Of a stretch of 64,000 nucleotides of DNA, positions 44,187 to 53,207 are shown one piece after another. The position numbers were made by a program, and so were the translations under genes. Position 1 is the first letter of the stretch. Each line of letters starts with the position of its first letter. The stretch is taken from positions 62,001 to 126,000 of the forward strand of contig NZ_JAIZDA010000012.1 in the NCBI RefSeq assembly GCF_020404405.1, read 5' to 3'. This DNA is from Novosphingobium sp. FKTRR1 (GTDB lineage: Bacteria > Pseudomonadota > Alphaproteobacteria > Sphingomonadales > Sphingomonadaceae). A model generated the notes under the pieces. The model saw only the letters and a list, made by a program, of their open reading frames with translations, did not search any database and was not told the origin of the DNA.

Positions 44187-46820
44187 TCACATCGCCGCAG
44201 CAGCCTCCGCCTCCGCCTTTGCCTGCTGTCTGGCCTTTGCCTCCTTGTTCTCTGGCGCGCCCGGCGTGTCGAACGCGTTGCCCCAGTCTGGCGCGCGTAC
44301 GGGCAGCAGCGTTCCCGGCGGCACGAACATCGGTGCGCGCTGGTCCTGATAGCGTTCCAGCAACCGCGCCTCGTCCTGATCGTGGTTCGGATTGATCACG
44401 CTGTCGATCTCATGCACCAGCAGCCGGTCATAGGCCGGGCGCAGATACCACAGCGAACTGGCCACCGGTACTTCCTGCCGCATGATCTTTACGATGTCCT
44501 TGCCCACATGGGGCGTGTCGCCGCGCACCGCCGCCGCTGCATTGCCATAGGTCAGGTCGATCGCGTTCCCCAGCGTCGAAGCGCCCGGCCCGGCAATCGT
44601 CTGGGCAATGCCCCCGCCGAAACGGTTCTCGCTCGCTTTCAGGAAATCGCCAAAGATGCCAAATCCGCCGCCTTGCGCCACCGCGCGCCCCACAAATGCG
44701 GGATTGTCCATCGGCTCCACGTCCTGCCCCCGCAGCAAGTTCTTGATCTGGATCGCCGCCGCGCCCGCCAGCGTGGTCAGAATGCCCATGCGCACGGCAT
44801 AGGCTGCTAGAAACCGTGCACCTGCAAATCCACCTTGGCCAAGGGCACGCCGCCCGTGTGTGTTCATCAATGTCAAGCCGAACCCCTTGAACAGGAACAG
44901 CGTCTTCATCGTCTCGCCAAATACGCTGCCGCGCTTGAAGTTTTCTGCCAGCATTGCTCGCGTGCGCAGATCGGTTTCCGGCACGGCAAACTTCTTCTCG
45001 GTATGCACCATGCGCAGATAGGCATCCCGCACGGCGGTATCCTCGATCGCCATCGGATTGAACCATTGGGTGCCGTGCGCCGGCTCCAGCGGCGTTGCGC
45101 GGATCTTGTCCCATTCGGCAGAGCCGATGCCATAGCGGTTGATCGCGGCGGAAAATTTCGGATCGAGCTTTTCAAATGGCAACTCTGCAAAGTCCGCAAT
45201 GCCGGCGTTGAACCCTTTCACGAACAGTTGCCGCGACACATCGGTATGTTTGGCCAGCGCCGATGCACGGATCGTCAGTTCCGCAAGCCGTTTTGCCGCC
45301 TCGCCCGAAAATTCCTCGCCCATCATGCGATGCGCTTCCGCGCCCGAATGCGCCCAGTCCGATGCCATTGCCCCGTGCCGGATCAGCATCTGGCGCTGCG
45401 CAAGACTGTCCTCGGTCGGGGCCAGCATGCGGATATAGTCCCCCACCATCGACCACTGCGGCAGCCCGTTGAAGCTGCGCGTCACGCTCGATGTCGCCAT
45501 ATCGCCCGGCGCGGCCGACCAGAACGCGCCGCCCAGCTTGGCGCTCGTCTCAAAGGCGCGGAAGGCATCGAACCCCGCAGCCACACGGCGGCTCTTGGGG
45601 ATCATGTTGTCATGCTTGCCCATGAACACGTCGTACATCGCCTGCAATTCCGATGCCGCCGCCTGCGCCCTATCCACCGCATCGGGCGCAAAGGTCTGTT
45701 TCACCGCCGCCACCGGGTTTTCCAGCAGCTTCGCACGAGGCTTTGGCTCCCGCCCCACCTTGCGCGCGGCCTGGGCGATTACGGCATCGCCCACATGCTT
45801 GATCGTCGCATCCGGGTTCGCACCAAACCGCTGCATCGCCGCCACATCGCGCGCCATCCGGTCAAGGTGGCGGCTCATCCCCTCCACCATGCCGGTTTTG
45901 CCGTATTTCTGCGCATACCACAGGTGCGTCTTGCTATCCGTGAAGGCGAAAAACCGCTCTTCGGCGTGGCGGTTATACAGCGCCTTGCCTTCACCCATGC
46001 CGCCGATCACCATGTTGGCGCGGCCATCGGTCACCACGTCATCGTACATCTTGGCCAGCACATCTTCGAAGGCTTGACCCTCGAACGGCAGGCCGGTGGC
46101 ATTGTCCAGCATGGTGCTGGTATTCAGGATCGGCACGCCGCGCTCGTCCGCGCCCATCACATCGGCCTTCCACTGGTCGAACCCGGCGCGCTGGAACTTG
46201 TCGCCGCTATGGTCCTGCACCCAGTGCCAGTCCTCGCGCGCGGCAATATGCCCGCCCGCCTCGTTGAACTGCTGGCGCGCCAGCTCGGCCACCTTCTTCG
46301 CCGCCGTTGCCATTTCCACGGCGTTCACATCGTCGACCTTCTCGCCATACGCGGCGGCAAGGATGTCCTCTTCCAGCGCGGGCGCGCGCACCTTGCCCAG
46401 CACCTTCGCCCGCGTCTCGCGCAGCATCGAATCGAGCGTGGAATGATAGGTCGCCCGCAGCGCCTCGTGCTGCCCTTCCAGGTCCATGAACCGCGCCTTG
46501 TCGTCCCACGCCGCCAGCGACGTCAGCGAACGCGGATCAAACAGCCCGCCTTCGCCCATGCCCCCGGCATAGGTCCGCATGTCCTTCAGCGCGTTCACTT
46601 GTGCCATCGCCGTGCTGATCTTCGCGCGCTTCGCCGCCTTGGCCTCGCCGCGCAAATGCTTCATCGTCAGCTCGGTCGCCTCGCTCGCGGCGGCCATCAT
46701 GCCCTTTTCGTGCTTCAGCCGGTTGAAGTGCCGCTCATACAGCGCCTCGGCCTTCTCGCCCTGATCCTTGCGGATCGCGCCTTCGGCTACCAGCCCCTTC
46801 ACGCATTCGGACATCGACAT
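44187..46820 (-). CDS. Large phage internal/ejection protein
   Basis: 877 residues, mostly helical. A hydrophobic region at about 675-720 (GGFAGARFLAAYAVRMGILT then LAGAAAIQI) could insert in a membrane. The C-terminal end is rich in Lys, Glu and Ala. I do not recognise a catalytic domain. It lies after the transglycosylase/ParB protein and before the tailspike, the place of internal core or polyvalent ejected proteins in T7-like phages. The start is ATG 46820; another ATG two codons later is equally possible. Confidence 0.65.
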   Translation of the reverse strand: MSMSECVKGLVAEGAIRKDQGEKAEALYERHFNRLKHEKGMMAAASEATELTMKHLRGEAKAAKRAKISTAMAQVNALKDMRTYAGGMGEGGLFDPRSLTSLAAWDDKARFMDLEGQHEALRATYHSTLDSMLRETRAKVLGKVRAPALEEDILAAAYGEKVDDVNAVEMATAAKKVAELARQQFNEAGGHIAAREDWHWVQDHSGDKFQRAGFDQWKADVMGADERGVPILNTSTMLDNATGLPFEGQAFEDVLAKMYDDVVTDGRANMVIGGMGEGKALYNRHAEERFFAFTDSKTHLWYAQKYGKTGMVEGMSRHLDRMARDVAAMQRFGANPDATIKHVGDAVIAQAARKVGREPKPRAKLLENPVAAVKQTFAPDAVDRAQAAASELQAMYDVFMGKHDNMIPKSRRVAAGFDAFRAFETSAKLGGAFWSAAPGDMATSSVTRSFNGLPQWSMVGDYIRMLAPTEDSLAQRQMLIRHGAMASDWAHSGAEAHRMMGEEFSGEAAKRLAELTIRASALAKHTDVSRQLFVKGFNAGIADFAELPFEKLDPKFSAAINRYGIGSAEWDKIRATPLEPAHGTQWFNPMAIEDTAVRDAYLRMVHTEKKFAVPETDLRTRAMLAENFKRGSVFGETMKTLFLFKGFGLTLMNTHGRRALGQGGFAGARFLAAYAVRMGILTTLAGAAAIQIKNLLRGQDVEPMDNPAFVGRAVAQGGGFGIFGDFLKASENRFGGGIAQTIAGPGASTLGNAIDLTYGNAAAAVRGDTPHVGKDIVKIMRQEVPVASSLWYLRPAYDRLLVHEIDSVINPNHDQDEARLLERYQDQRAPMFVPPGTLLPVRAPDWGNAFDTPGAPENKEAKARQQAKAEAEAAAAM

Positions 46821-46823
46821 CGC

Positions 46824-49800
46824 TCAGGCTCCTGTTGTGGCGGGCGGCGCAAGGCAGGCATCGATCTTGTCGAGCACCGCCTCTTCCTCGTCCAGTTGGC
46901 GCAGGTACTCGGCCAGCGGCACCGGCTCCGCGTCCGCATCCGGCGTGATCATTGTCTCGGGATTGTCGCGGACGAACAGGTCCAGATCATGCAGCGCGCT
47001 GTCGGCCTGTCGCTGTGCCGCTTCGGCCACCGGATCGTCAAACCCCGCCAGCGTCGCCTGCGCCTGCGGGTCGAACGGTTTTACGTCGAATAGGTCCGGC
47101 GACTCTGATCCTCCGCCGCCAGCATTTCCGCCAGCATCGGCCCCATCCATGGCCGCAGCGCGTAAGTCAGTGGCTCGGATGTCGCTCGCAAGATCGGCGG
47201 AGACGCGGGCGAGGGGTTCGCCATCGGCAAGCCGCTTTGCGGCGCGGTCGATGGCCGATTTGACGGGTCCGGCAGACCAGGCAAGTTTGTCGATAAGGGC
47301 AAGGGCTTCGTCATTGCTCAGGACTTCCTGTCTGCTCGCTGCCACATCGATCTTCGAACCGGCTGTTTCCAGCGTACCCGCTTCCTTGGCCGCCGTGCCG
47401 AAAATGCGCTTCAGTCCGCGCAGTCGGCTCATTGCGGCCTCTTTTACGCGGGCGCGCTCGGTAAACAGGCTGGACATGGTGCCAAGCTCGCCGAACATAT
47501 CAGTCTGCACGCCGTCTTGAAAGCCCGCCTCGATCCCCTGTCGCACGATATCATCCGCCATGGCTGCATTGGTGGGCTTGCTCTTCGCCAGCAGTTGCAC
47601 CATCGCCACGTGCGCTTCGGGGTTGTCTGGCAGCCGCGCACCGATCAAGGCTCCGTATTCCTCAGGGATTACCTTGTTGATTACCATCCTGAAGGCTTCT
47701 GGTGAAAGCCGCGCCGCCCCCTCCGCATGACGCGCCTTGGCCCCGCGTGGCACACCGGCCTTGCGCAGCGCATCCGGCCCGGCATCGCGCAGCACTTTGG
47801 CCATGTCGGTAATCGTGCCGCTTTCATCGGCAATGTTCTTCATTGCGGCAAAGGTGCGGGCATCGCGCGCGCTCACCCCATCCGCCTCGCGCAGCACATA
47901 GGCATCAAGCGATATGTCGCGGCCCTCTTTCGCGCCGATCCTGCGGGCAAGGCCGGTGCGCTGGTGGCCGTCCGCCACGAAGTATCGGCCCGCCTTGTCC
48001 TGCCACAGGATCACCCGCCCCGAAAAACCCGGCTGCCACTGGTCAACATTGGCAAGCCGGTCTGTCACCCCGTATTGATCGCCGCCCGATTTGAACTGGA
48101 ATGTCTCGGCATCCACGTTGATCTGGCTCGCAGGCACCGTCTCCAGCGTGTGCGGCATCGTGTCGCGATATTCGGGCAGCAGCGTCGGGCCGGGCGCGCT
48201 TTCGCCGGACAGCCCCGGTTCTTCGGCGCGCATCGGTTGCGCAAGCGCCGCCGTCTCGCTGTCGATCGCCGGACCGCGCGCGGCCTGCCCGGCCTGCACA
48301 TCAGCTTCCGCAGCGGCCACGCCGTCTGTCGCGCGCTGGGCTTCCAGTGCCAGCGCGTCTGCCCCATCGGCCCCGTCGGCAACGCTACCAGCACCGCCAC
48401 CAGCATCCCTGCCCCCCATCTTCCGTTCGGCAAAAGCAATCGCATCGCGCACCGTCCTTCCCGCCAGAATGCTGGCATTGCTATTGATCGAAGCCTTGCG
48501 GATCAGCCCGGCCAGCGGCGTCTCGCCGCCATGGCTCAGCACCTTGATCGCATCATCCGGTCCTAGAAAGTGGGCAAGGTAAAGGCTGGTCGGCGTCACC
48601 GGCTGCCGCGCCCGCGCCAGCGCCTGCGCATTGTCGGCGGTCAGCCGCTCCAGCATGGCGCGTTCCACCCCGGTGCCGCGTTGCGCAAGGATAGCGGCCT
48701 TGCCCAGTCTAGCCTGATCCGGGAACGTCTTGCGAAACACGTTGACGAACGTGTCGTCCACAAACTGGCCCAGCCCCACCGCGCTGCTCGCCGGGTTCTT
48801 ACCCGTGCCCTCCACGCGCGGATTGCCCGCAATGCGATTCACCACATAGTCTTGCGCCGCGCGCCCGGTCATACCCAGCCCATCGCCCGCAACTGGCGCG
48901 CGCACAGATCCGCTCTGCAAGCCGCTGGCATCGCCAAGCCCAGAACGAACCGAACGAACAGGCGTGCCTGTCGTGATCCGGTCCAGCGCATCCTGCAAAG
49001 CGCTCTGGTGTGCCTTGATGCCCGCCCCGTCTGGCACGAACGGATTGCTCGCCGCCTCGTCGCTTGCGCGCCGCAACGTCGAAACCGCGCCGCGCTCGGC
49101 CTCGGTCATCCGGTCCTTGCCCACGGCGGCTTCGAACGCATTGGCAAGGTCCGCGTCGGGGATATCGCCAATTCCCCTGATTTTCGGCCGCATGCCTTCG
49201 GGCAGATGCGGGATGATCCGCGCAAGTCCCGCTTCCAGCACCGGGGCAACCGCCTTGCCCGCCACCTTGACCGCCGCGCCCAGTACGGGCGCAGCCACAT
49301 ACTTGCCCGCTCCAGCTACCACGACATTGCCCGCCGCGCCCAGCGCCACTTCCTTTGCCATGTCTGCAGCGGTAAAGCTTTCGCCCATGCGGTTCATCGC
49401 GGCTTTTTGATCGGGCAGCATCAGCGCCGTACCCGCCGCGCCCGCCAGCGCCTCGCCCAGCACAAAACGGGCAATGGTACCGCCGCCACCGCCTACCGCC
49501 ATAGTCATCACTTGCGCAGGGTCAGTCAGCCCCGCCGCCGCGCCGCCAAGGGCCCAAGGCACAAACCCTGCACGCGCCGCCACAGCCTGATCGCGCGCGC
49601 GCGCGCCAAAGCGTGTGGCAATCTGCTGATCCCATTCTGCACGCGTTGCCGGAAGGCCGCCAAAGGACTGTGCGTTGATCGCCCGCTGGCGCTGCATCTC
49701 GGCAAACACCTTGTCATGGTTCAGCACGCGCGCGGTGCCACGCGGCCCGGCATAGACTGGCCCGGCTACCGTCATCGCCATGCTCGATGTCGCGCCGTCA

Positions 49801-50033
49801 TCAAACAGCGGCCCTTGCTGCGAAGTATCGACCCCCAGCTTGCTCAGCGCGTCCAGCGCATCGAAATAGGCGTCGTGGTTACGGGTTGATTGGACAAGAT
49901 TGTCTTGGATGTCCTTGCCCAGATTGAAATTCGCCTTGATCCCCTCCCACCATGTCGGGTCAGGCGGCGGCGCGCCCGCGCTCGGTCCGCTGCGATCGGG
50001 GCTGCGCAAGCTGGGTGGTGCGATTGGCGGCAT
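46824..50033 (-). CDS. Ejection protein with transglycosylase-like and DdrB/ParB-like domains
   Basis: 1069 residues. A hydrophobic, Gly/Ala-rich stretch at about 155-270 may contact the membrane. Residues about 390-510 resemble a lytic transglycosylase (RVEGTGKNPASSAVGLGQF, with Glu408 as possible catalytic acid), the activity of T7 gp16. Residues about 630-760 look like a ParB-like fold of the DdrB type (ASQINVD; GRYFVADGHQRTGLARR). In phage P1 DdrB is a protein injected with the DNA to counter restriction. An Ala/Asp/Gly-rich acidic tail follows. It probably enters the cell with the genome. Both domain calls are by motif only. Confidence 0.75.
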   Translation of the reverse strand: MPPIAPPSLRSPDRSGPSAGAPPPDPTWWEGIKANFNLGKDIQDNLVQSTRNHDAYFDALDALSKLGVDTSQQGPLFDDGATSSMAMTVAGPVYAGPRGTARVLNHDKVFAEMQRQRAINAQSFGGLPATRAEWDQQIATRFGARARDQAVAARAGFVPWALGGAAAGLTDPAQVMTMAVGGGGGTIARFVLGEALAGAAGTALMLPDQKAAMNRMGESFTAADMAKEVALGAAGNVVVAGAGKYVAAPVLGAAVKVAGKAVAPVLEAGLARIIPHLPEGMRPKIRGIGDIPDADLANAFEAAVGKDRMTEAERGAVSTLRRASDEAASNPFVPDGAGIKAHQSALQDALDRITTGTPVRSVRSGLGDASGLQSGSVRAPVAGDGLGMTGRAAQDYVVNRIAGNPRVEGTGKNPASSAVGLGQFVDDTFVNVFRKTFPDQARLGKAAILAQRGTGVERAMLERLTADNAQALARARQPVTPTSLYLAHFLGPDDAIKVLSHGGETPLAGLIRKASINSNASILAGRTVRDAIAFAERKMGGRDAGGGAGSVADGADGADALALEAQRATDGVAAAEADVQAGQAARGPAIDSETAALAQPMRAEEPGLSGESAPGPTLLPEYRDTMPHTLETVPASQINVDAETFQFKSGGDQYGVTDRLANVDQWQPGFSGRVILWQDKAGRYFVADGHQRTGLARRIGAKEGRDISLDAYVLREADGVSARDARTFAAMKNIADESGTITDMAKVLRDAGPDALRKAGVPRGAKARHAEGAARLSPEAFRMVINKVIPEEYGALIGARLPDNPEAHVAMVQLLAKSKPTNAAMADDIVRQGIEAGFQDGVQTDMFGELGTMSSLFTERARVKEAAMSRLRGLKRIFGTAAKEAGTLETAGSKIDVAASRQEVLSNDEALALIDKLAWSAGPVKSAIDRAAKRLADGEPLARVSADLASDIRATDLRAAAMDGADAGGNAGGGGSESPDLFDVKPFDPQAQATLAGFDDPVAEAAQRQADSALHDLDLFVRDNPETMITPDADAEPVPLAEYLRQLDEEEAVLDKIDACLAPPATTGA

Positions 50034-52168
50034 CAGCGGCCCCCATATTCTTTGGCTTGATCGTTATGCAGGCTAACCGCGTATGCCGTTGCCTGCTCGG
50101 GCGTCTTGAATATGCCGAGATGCTTTCCGGTCCTTCGATACTCCGCTGCCGCCTCTTTTTCTGACATGATCCGCCCATCCGGTGACACCGTTGGGATCAG
50201 GACTTCACCTTTGTCCGTACCGATCGAGATTGATCGCACGGTTGAAATTGAGCCATCCTTGTTGTGAACTACGGGCCGGTGATGAAGATCAATATTTCCG
50301 GCCTCGATCAATCCAGGCACGTCCGGCGCTTTTTGAATGGCAACGCGAACTCCGGGATTGACCGGCACGTTCAGGACATAGGGTTCAATGGCACCATCCG
50401 GGCGGCGGCGCTGCAGCAGCTTGAAGTCGGGACCGACCAGTGTGTAACGTTCGGTCCCGTCCGGTGCGGGATCGACCAGCTTCATCTGAAAATGCGCTTT
50501 GATGTCCGCCGCGCTCACGGCCTGGCCGTTCGCCAGCACGGCACCCTTGAAGTCATGCCGCGCATAGCGCTGCGCGAATTGTTCCGTATTCAGATAGGGC
50601 GGGATCACCACCTGAAAACCGTTGACGGTATGCACTCCGCCATAGCGAACGCCGCCGCGCAACGAACCACCATAAACCCTGTCGATTGCGACTTCCAGAT
50701 TGACCTTGTCGTACTTGTGACCACTCGCCGCCATGATATCTAGCGCAGTGTCGCGGATCTCCTGATAGGCCCCGCCATCATGGTCGGCCACGCCACCCAG
50801 CTTGGCTTTGAACAGGGCTTCGATTTGTGCATCGCCGTCCTTGCCCGGCACAGCGGCAGGCTTGAAAACGTCGGGCCGCTCACGCCGCATCAACCCGCCT
50901 TGCACTGCCCAGCGCTGCGCCAAAGGGTCCAGCCCCGCGATCACAGCTGCCTGCTTGTCACCTGCCGCCAGCGCCGCTGCAAAGCGCCGCTCAGGCGGCA
51001 ACTGCGCCAGTCTGGCAACGCCTGCAGCCCGCCCTTCCACGCCCTGTTTCAGCAGCGAACTCAGCCTGGCCCCCTCGCTGTCATCGCGCGCCTTCTGCTC
51101 GGTCTCGTACTGGTCGAGCATGCGTTGCTCGGCGGGCTTGAGCTGCGCCGATCCGCCCGCCGCACGCCTGCCCTGCAGGTCCGTGATCTGTGCATCAAGC
51201 GCGCCCGAATCGAGCGCCTTCGCACGTTGGGCATAAGTCATCTTCTCGCCCAGATAGCGTGCTTCCATCATCTCCGAAGGCGGCAGTCCGGCTGCTGTGC
51301 CGCTGCGGATCACCGCATCGATCGTCGCCGCCGGAACCGCCTCGCCGTGGTCGATCGCCACTTTCACCTGATTGATCGATTCGCGCGCCTGGCGCTGCAC
51401 ATCTGCGGCTGCCGCGCGCGTCGCCGCCGCCGAAGCGCCGCGCTCCGCCTCGATCTGGCGCATCAGTTGAGCCTTCGCTCCTTCGGGCAGCAGGCCGTCA
51501 AAGGTGCCAGCGTCCAGCTCTTTGGCCACCGCCTCGTATCCGCCATCGCGGATCGATTGCGACAGCCCGGAAACCCACACTTGTCCCGCCGCCGCATGCG
51601 CCGCCACCGGTCGCAGCGCAGCCGGGATCGTGCTGTTGGCCATGATCGCTGCAGTCACTGTGTCGGCAAACTCGGCGGTGCGGTGCGGCGCGCTCATCGC
51701 GTTGTTGGCCGATGTCGTGATCAGATCATTTGCAGCGCCCGCGCTGGCCTTGGCGCGCACTGCTGCCACATGGGCATAGGCTTCGCTCTTGCGGCTTTCA
51801 GCGCTCTTCGTCAGCAGCGGCTCATAATGGTTCAACAGATCCCGGTCGTTACCCAGTTCGCCGCGCAGGCCTGCCATGTCGGCATCAACTTTGGCGCTGG
51901 CCTTCACTTCGAAATCGGCGTCGTTCTGGTGATCGGTCACCCAGCGCTGATATTCGCCTTCGCCCTGCGCCAGCTTCACTGCAAATGCCGAACTCGCCGT
52001 ATCCTGCGCCCGCGCCTTCTCGCGCACGGCAAGCGCCGTATCGTTCTGGATCACCGCGCCAGCGGTGCGCCCCAGCGCCGATATTGTTTCGCCCATGCCC
52101 AGCGGCTCGGCCACGGGCGCGGCAGGCACCACACTGGCATTCACCCGGCTTGTAAACCATCCCGCCAT
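50033..52168 (-). CDS. Internal virion protein, T7 gp15-like
   Basis: 711 residues, strongly helical and Ala-rich, with a distinct C-terminal region (about 610-711: [56 protein letters not shown]) that recurs in podoviral internal proteins. The position between the gp14-like and transglycosylase proteins matches T7 gp15, a part of the internal core and ejection tube. It is coupled by ATGA to the following gene. Confidence 0.75.
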   Translation of the reverse strand: MAGWFTSRVNASVVPAAPVAEPLGMGETISALGRTAGAVIQNDTALAVREKARAQDTASSAFAVKLAQGEGEYQRWVTDHQNDADFEVKASAKVDADMAGLRGELGNDRDLLNHYEPLLTKSAESRKSEAYAHVAAVRAKASAGAANDLITTSANNAMSAPHRTAEFADTVTAAIMANSTIPAALRPVAAHAAAGQVWVSGLSQSIRDGGYEAVAKELDAGTFDGLLPEGAKAQLMRQIEAERGASAAATRAAAADVQRQARESINQVKVAIDHGEAVPAATIDAVIRSGTAAGLPPSEMMEARYLGEKMTYAQRAKALDSGALDAQITDLQGRRAAGGSAQLKPAEQRMLDQYETEQKARDDSEGARLSSLLKQGVEGRAAGVARLAQLPPERRFAAALAAGDKQAAVIAGLDPLAQRWAVQGGLMRRERPDVFKPAAVPGKDGDAQIEALFKAKLGGVADHDGGAYQEIRDTALDIMAASGHKYDKVNLEVAIDRVYGGSLRGGVRYGGVHTVNGFQVVIPPYLNTEQFAQRYARHDFKGAVLANGQAVSAADIKAHFQMKLVDPAPDGTERYTLVGPDFKLLQRRRPDGAIEPYVLNVPVNPGVRVAIQKAPDVPGLIEAGNIDLHHRPVVHNKDGSISTVRSISIGTDKGEVLIPTVSPDGRIMSEKEAAAEYRRTGKHLGIFKTPEQATAYAVSLHNDQAKEYGGR

Positions 52169-52170
52169 GA

Positions 52171-52647
52171 TCAGCGCCGCCCCACCTTCTGACCGTTAAG
52201 AATGCTGGCTGTGTTGCGCTGGTCAGATTTCGTGGCGGCATAGCCCATCGCCCCGCCCAGCACGCCTTTCACCAGCGCAAACCCGGCCGCGCGGCTTTCA
52301 CTGGCCGCGCGCGTGCGCAGATTCGCCGCTTCACCCGCCGCCTTGGCCCGGATGTTGACAATCTCCATTTCACGCTCCAGCGCGGCCTGCTCAATCAGGT
52401 CGGCTACCGTGCCGGTGCCGCCCACATTTCCTTCGGCAGCAGACAGCGCAATCCCCGCTCCTTGCGCCAGGCGCGCATCGCGTGCCGTCTGCCAGCTATC
52501 CAGTTCGCCCTGATATTGGGTGCGGTCGGCATTGGCCCGGTCCGCCGCCGCCTGTGCACGCAGTGTCCCGCTCTGCTCGATGCCGCCCACAATCGGCCCG
52601 CCAACCGCGCCCACCATCTGGAAAGCGTTCAATACCCCAGCGCTCAT
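52171..52647 (-). CDS. Internal virion protein, T7 gp14-like
   Basis: 158 residues. A Gly-rich N-terminus ([10 protein letters not shown]) and a helical middle ([20 protein letters not shown]) match small internal core proteins of T7-like phages that form the outer-membrane part of the ejection channel. A hydrophobic segment follows near 125-140. The call rests on size and position. Confidence 0.65.
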   Translation of the reverse strand: MSAGVLNAFQMVGAVGGPIVGGIEQSGTLRAQAAADRANADRTQYQGELDSWQTARDARLAQGAGIALSAAEGNVGGTGTVADLIEQAALEREMEIVNIRAKAAGEAANLRTRAASESRAAGFALVKGVLGGAMGYAATKSDQRNTASILNGQKVGRR

Positions 52648-53207
52648 GGCTGCACCCTGTCTGCCGCATAGCCTTTACGCCAGAAATCAGCGGGCGCCCA
52701 AACATCAGCAGGCGCCCAAACATCAGCAGGCAATCCGTCAATTCGCGCGTAAACCGCCATGTCCTCACCATCGGGAAAGAACCGGTAATGCCAACTTTCA
52801 AAGCCCAGCCCCAGCAGCCGCGCCCACTGGTGGCCGTTGGCAAAGCCGCGCCGCACCGTCACATCGATGCGCCGTTCGTGCATCCCGGCGATATAGGCTC
52901 GGCACCACCGCGTCACATAGCCAAGCCGGGCAATGCCCAGCTCGCTCATCACTGCCCAGGCGGTCAGATGCTCGGCATGGCTGCGCACCATGCCGAAGCA
53001 TGCTGCAATCGTTCCGCCCCCATTTCCAGCCCCCGCATCGGCAAAGCTCCAGCAATGCTCTTCGGCTGCAAACGCCGCTGCGCGCCCATCGCGGGCATCG
53101 CAATCCGGCCAGTCATGCGCTTGCGCGGGCTGCACTGCGATCATCCGCATGTGCTTCGGCTCGAACGGCAGCAACGTCAGGCCACAGGGGGCAGGCATCA
53201 CCGTCAT
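52644..53207 (-). CDS. GNAT-like phage protein, T7 gp13-like
   Basis: 187 residues. It has an acetyltransferase-like pattern (GGTIAACFGMVRSHAEHLTAW; HQWARLLGLGFE) as in the small internal protein family that includes T7 gp13. The C-terminus carries a short repeat, ADVWAPADVWAPADFW, caused by an 18-bp tandem duplication. It lies between tail tube B and the gp14-like protein as expected. It overlaps both by 4 bp. Confidence 0.65.
   Translation of the reverse strand: MTVMPAPCGLTLLPFEPKHMRMIAVQPAQAHDWPDCDARDGRAAAFAAEEHCWSFADAGAGNGGGTIAACFGMVRSHAEHLTAWAVMSELGIARLGYVTRWCRAYIAGMHERRIDVTVRRGFANGHQWARLLGLGFESWHYRFFPDGEDMAVYARIDGLPADVWAPADVWAPADFWRKGYAADRVQP
52693..52728. repeat. Two tandem 18-bp repeats inside the gp13-like gene
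   Basis: GGCGCCCAAACATCAGCA occurs at 52693-52710 and 52711-52728. The repeat keeps the frame and doubles the peptide ADVWAP. Degenerate sequence before the array suggests a third copy. Confidence 0.85.

Noticed and set aside
44835-47093. Long plus-strand open frame opposite the phage ejection proteins
   Set aside because: It is rich in His and Arg, spans a gene boundary and lacks domain features; it is the shadow of high-GC coding on the other strand.
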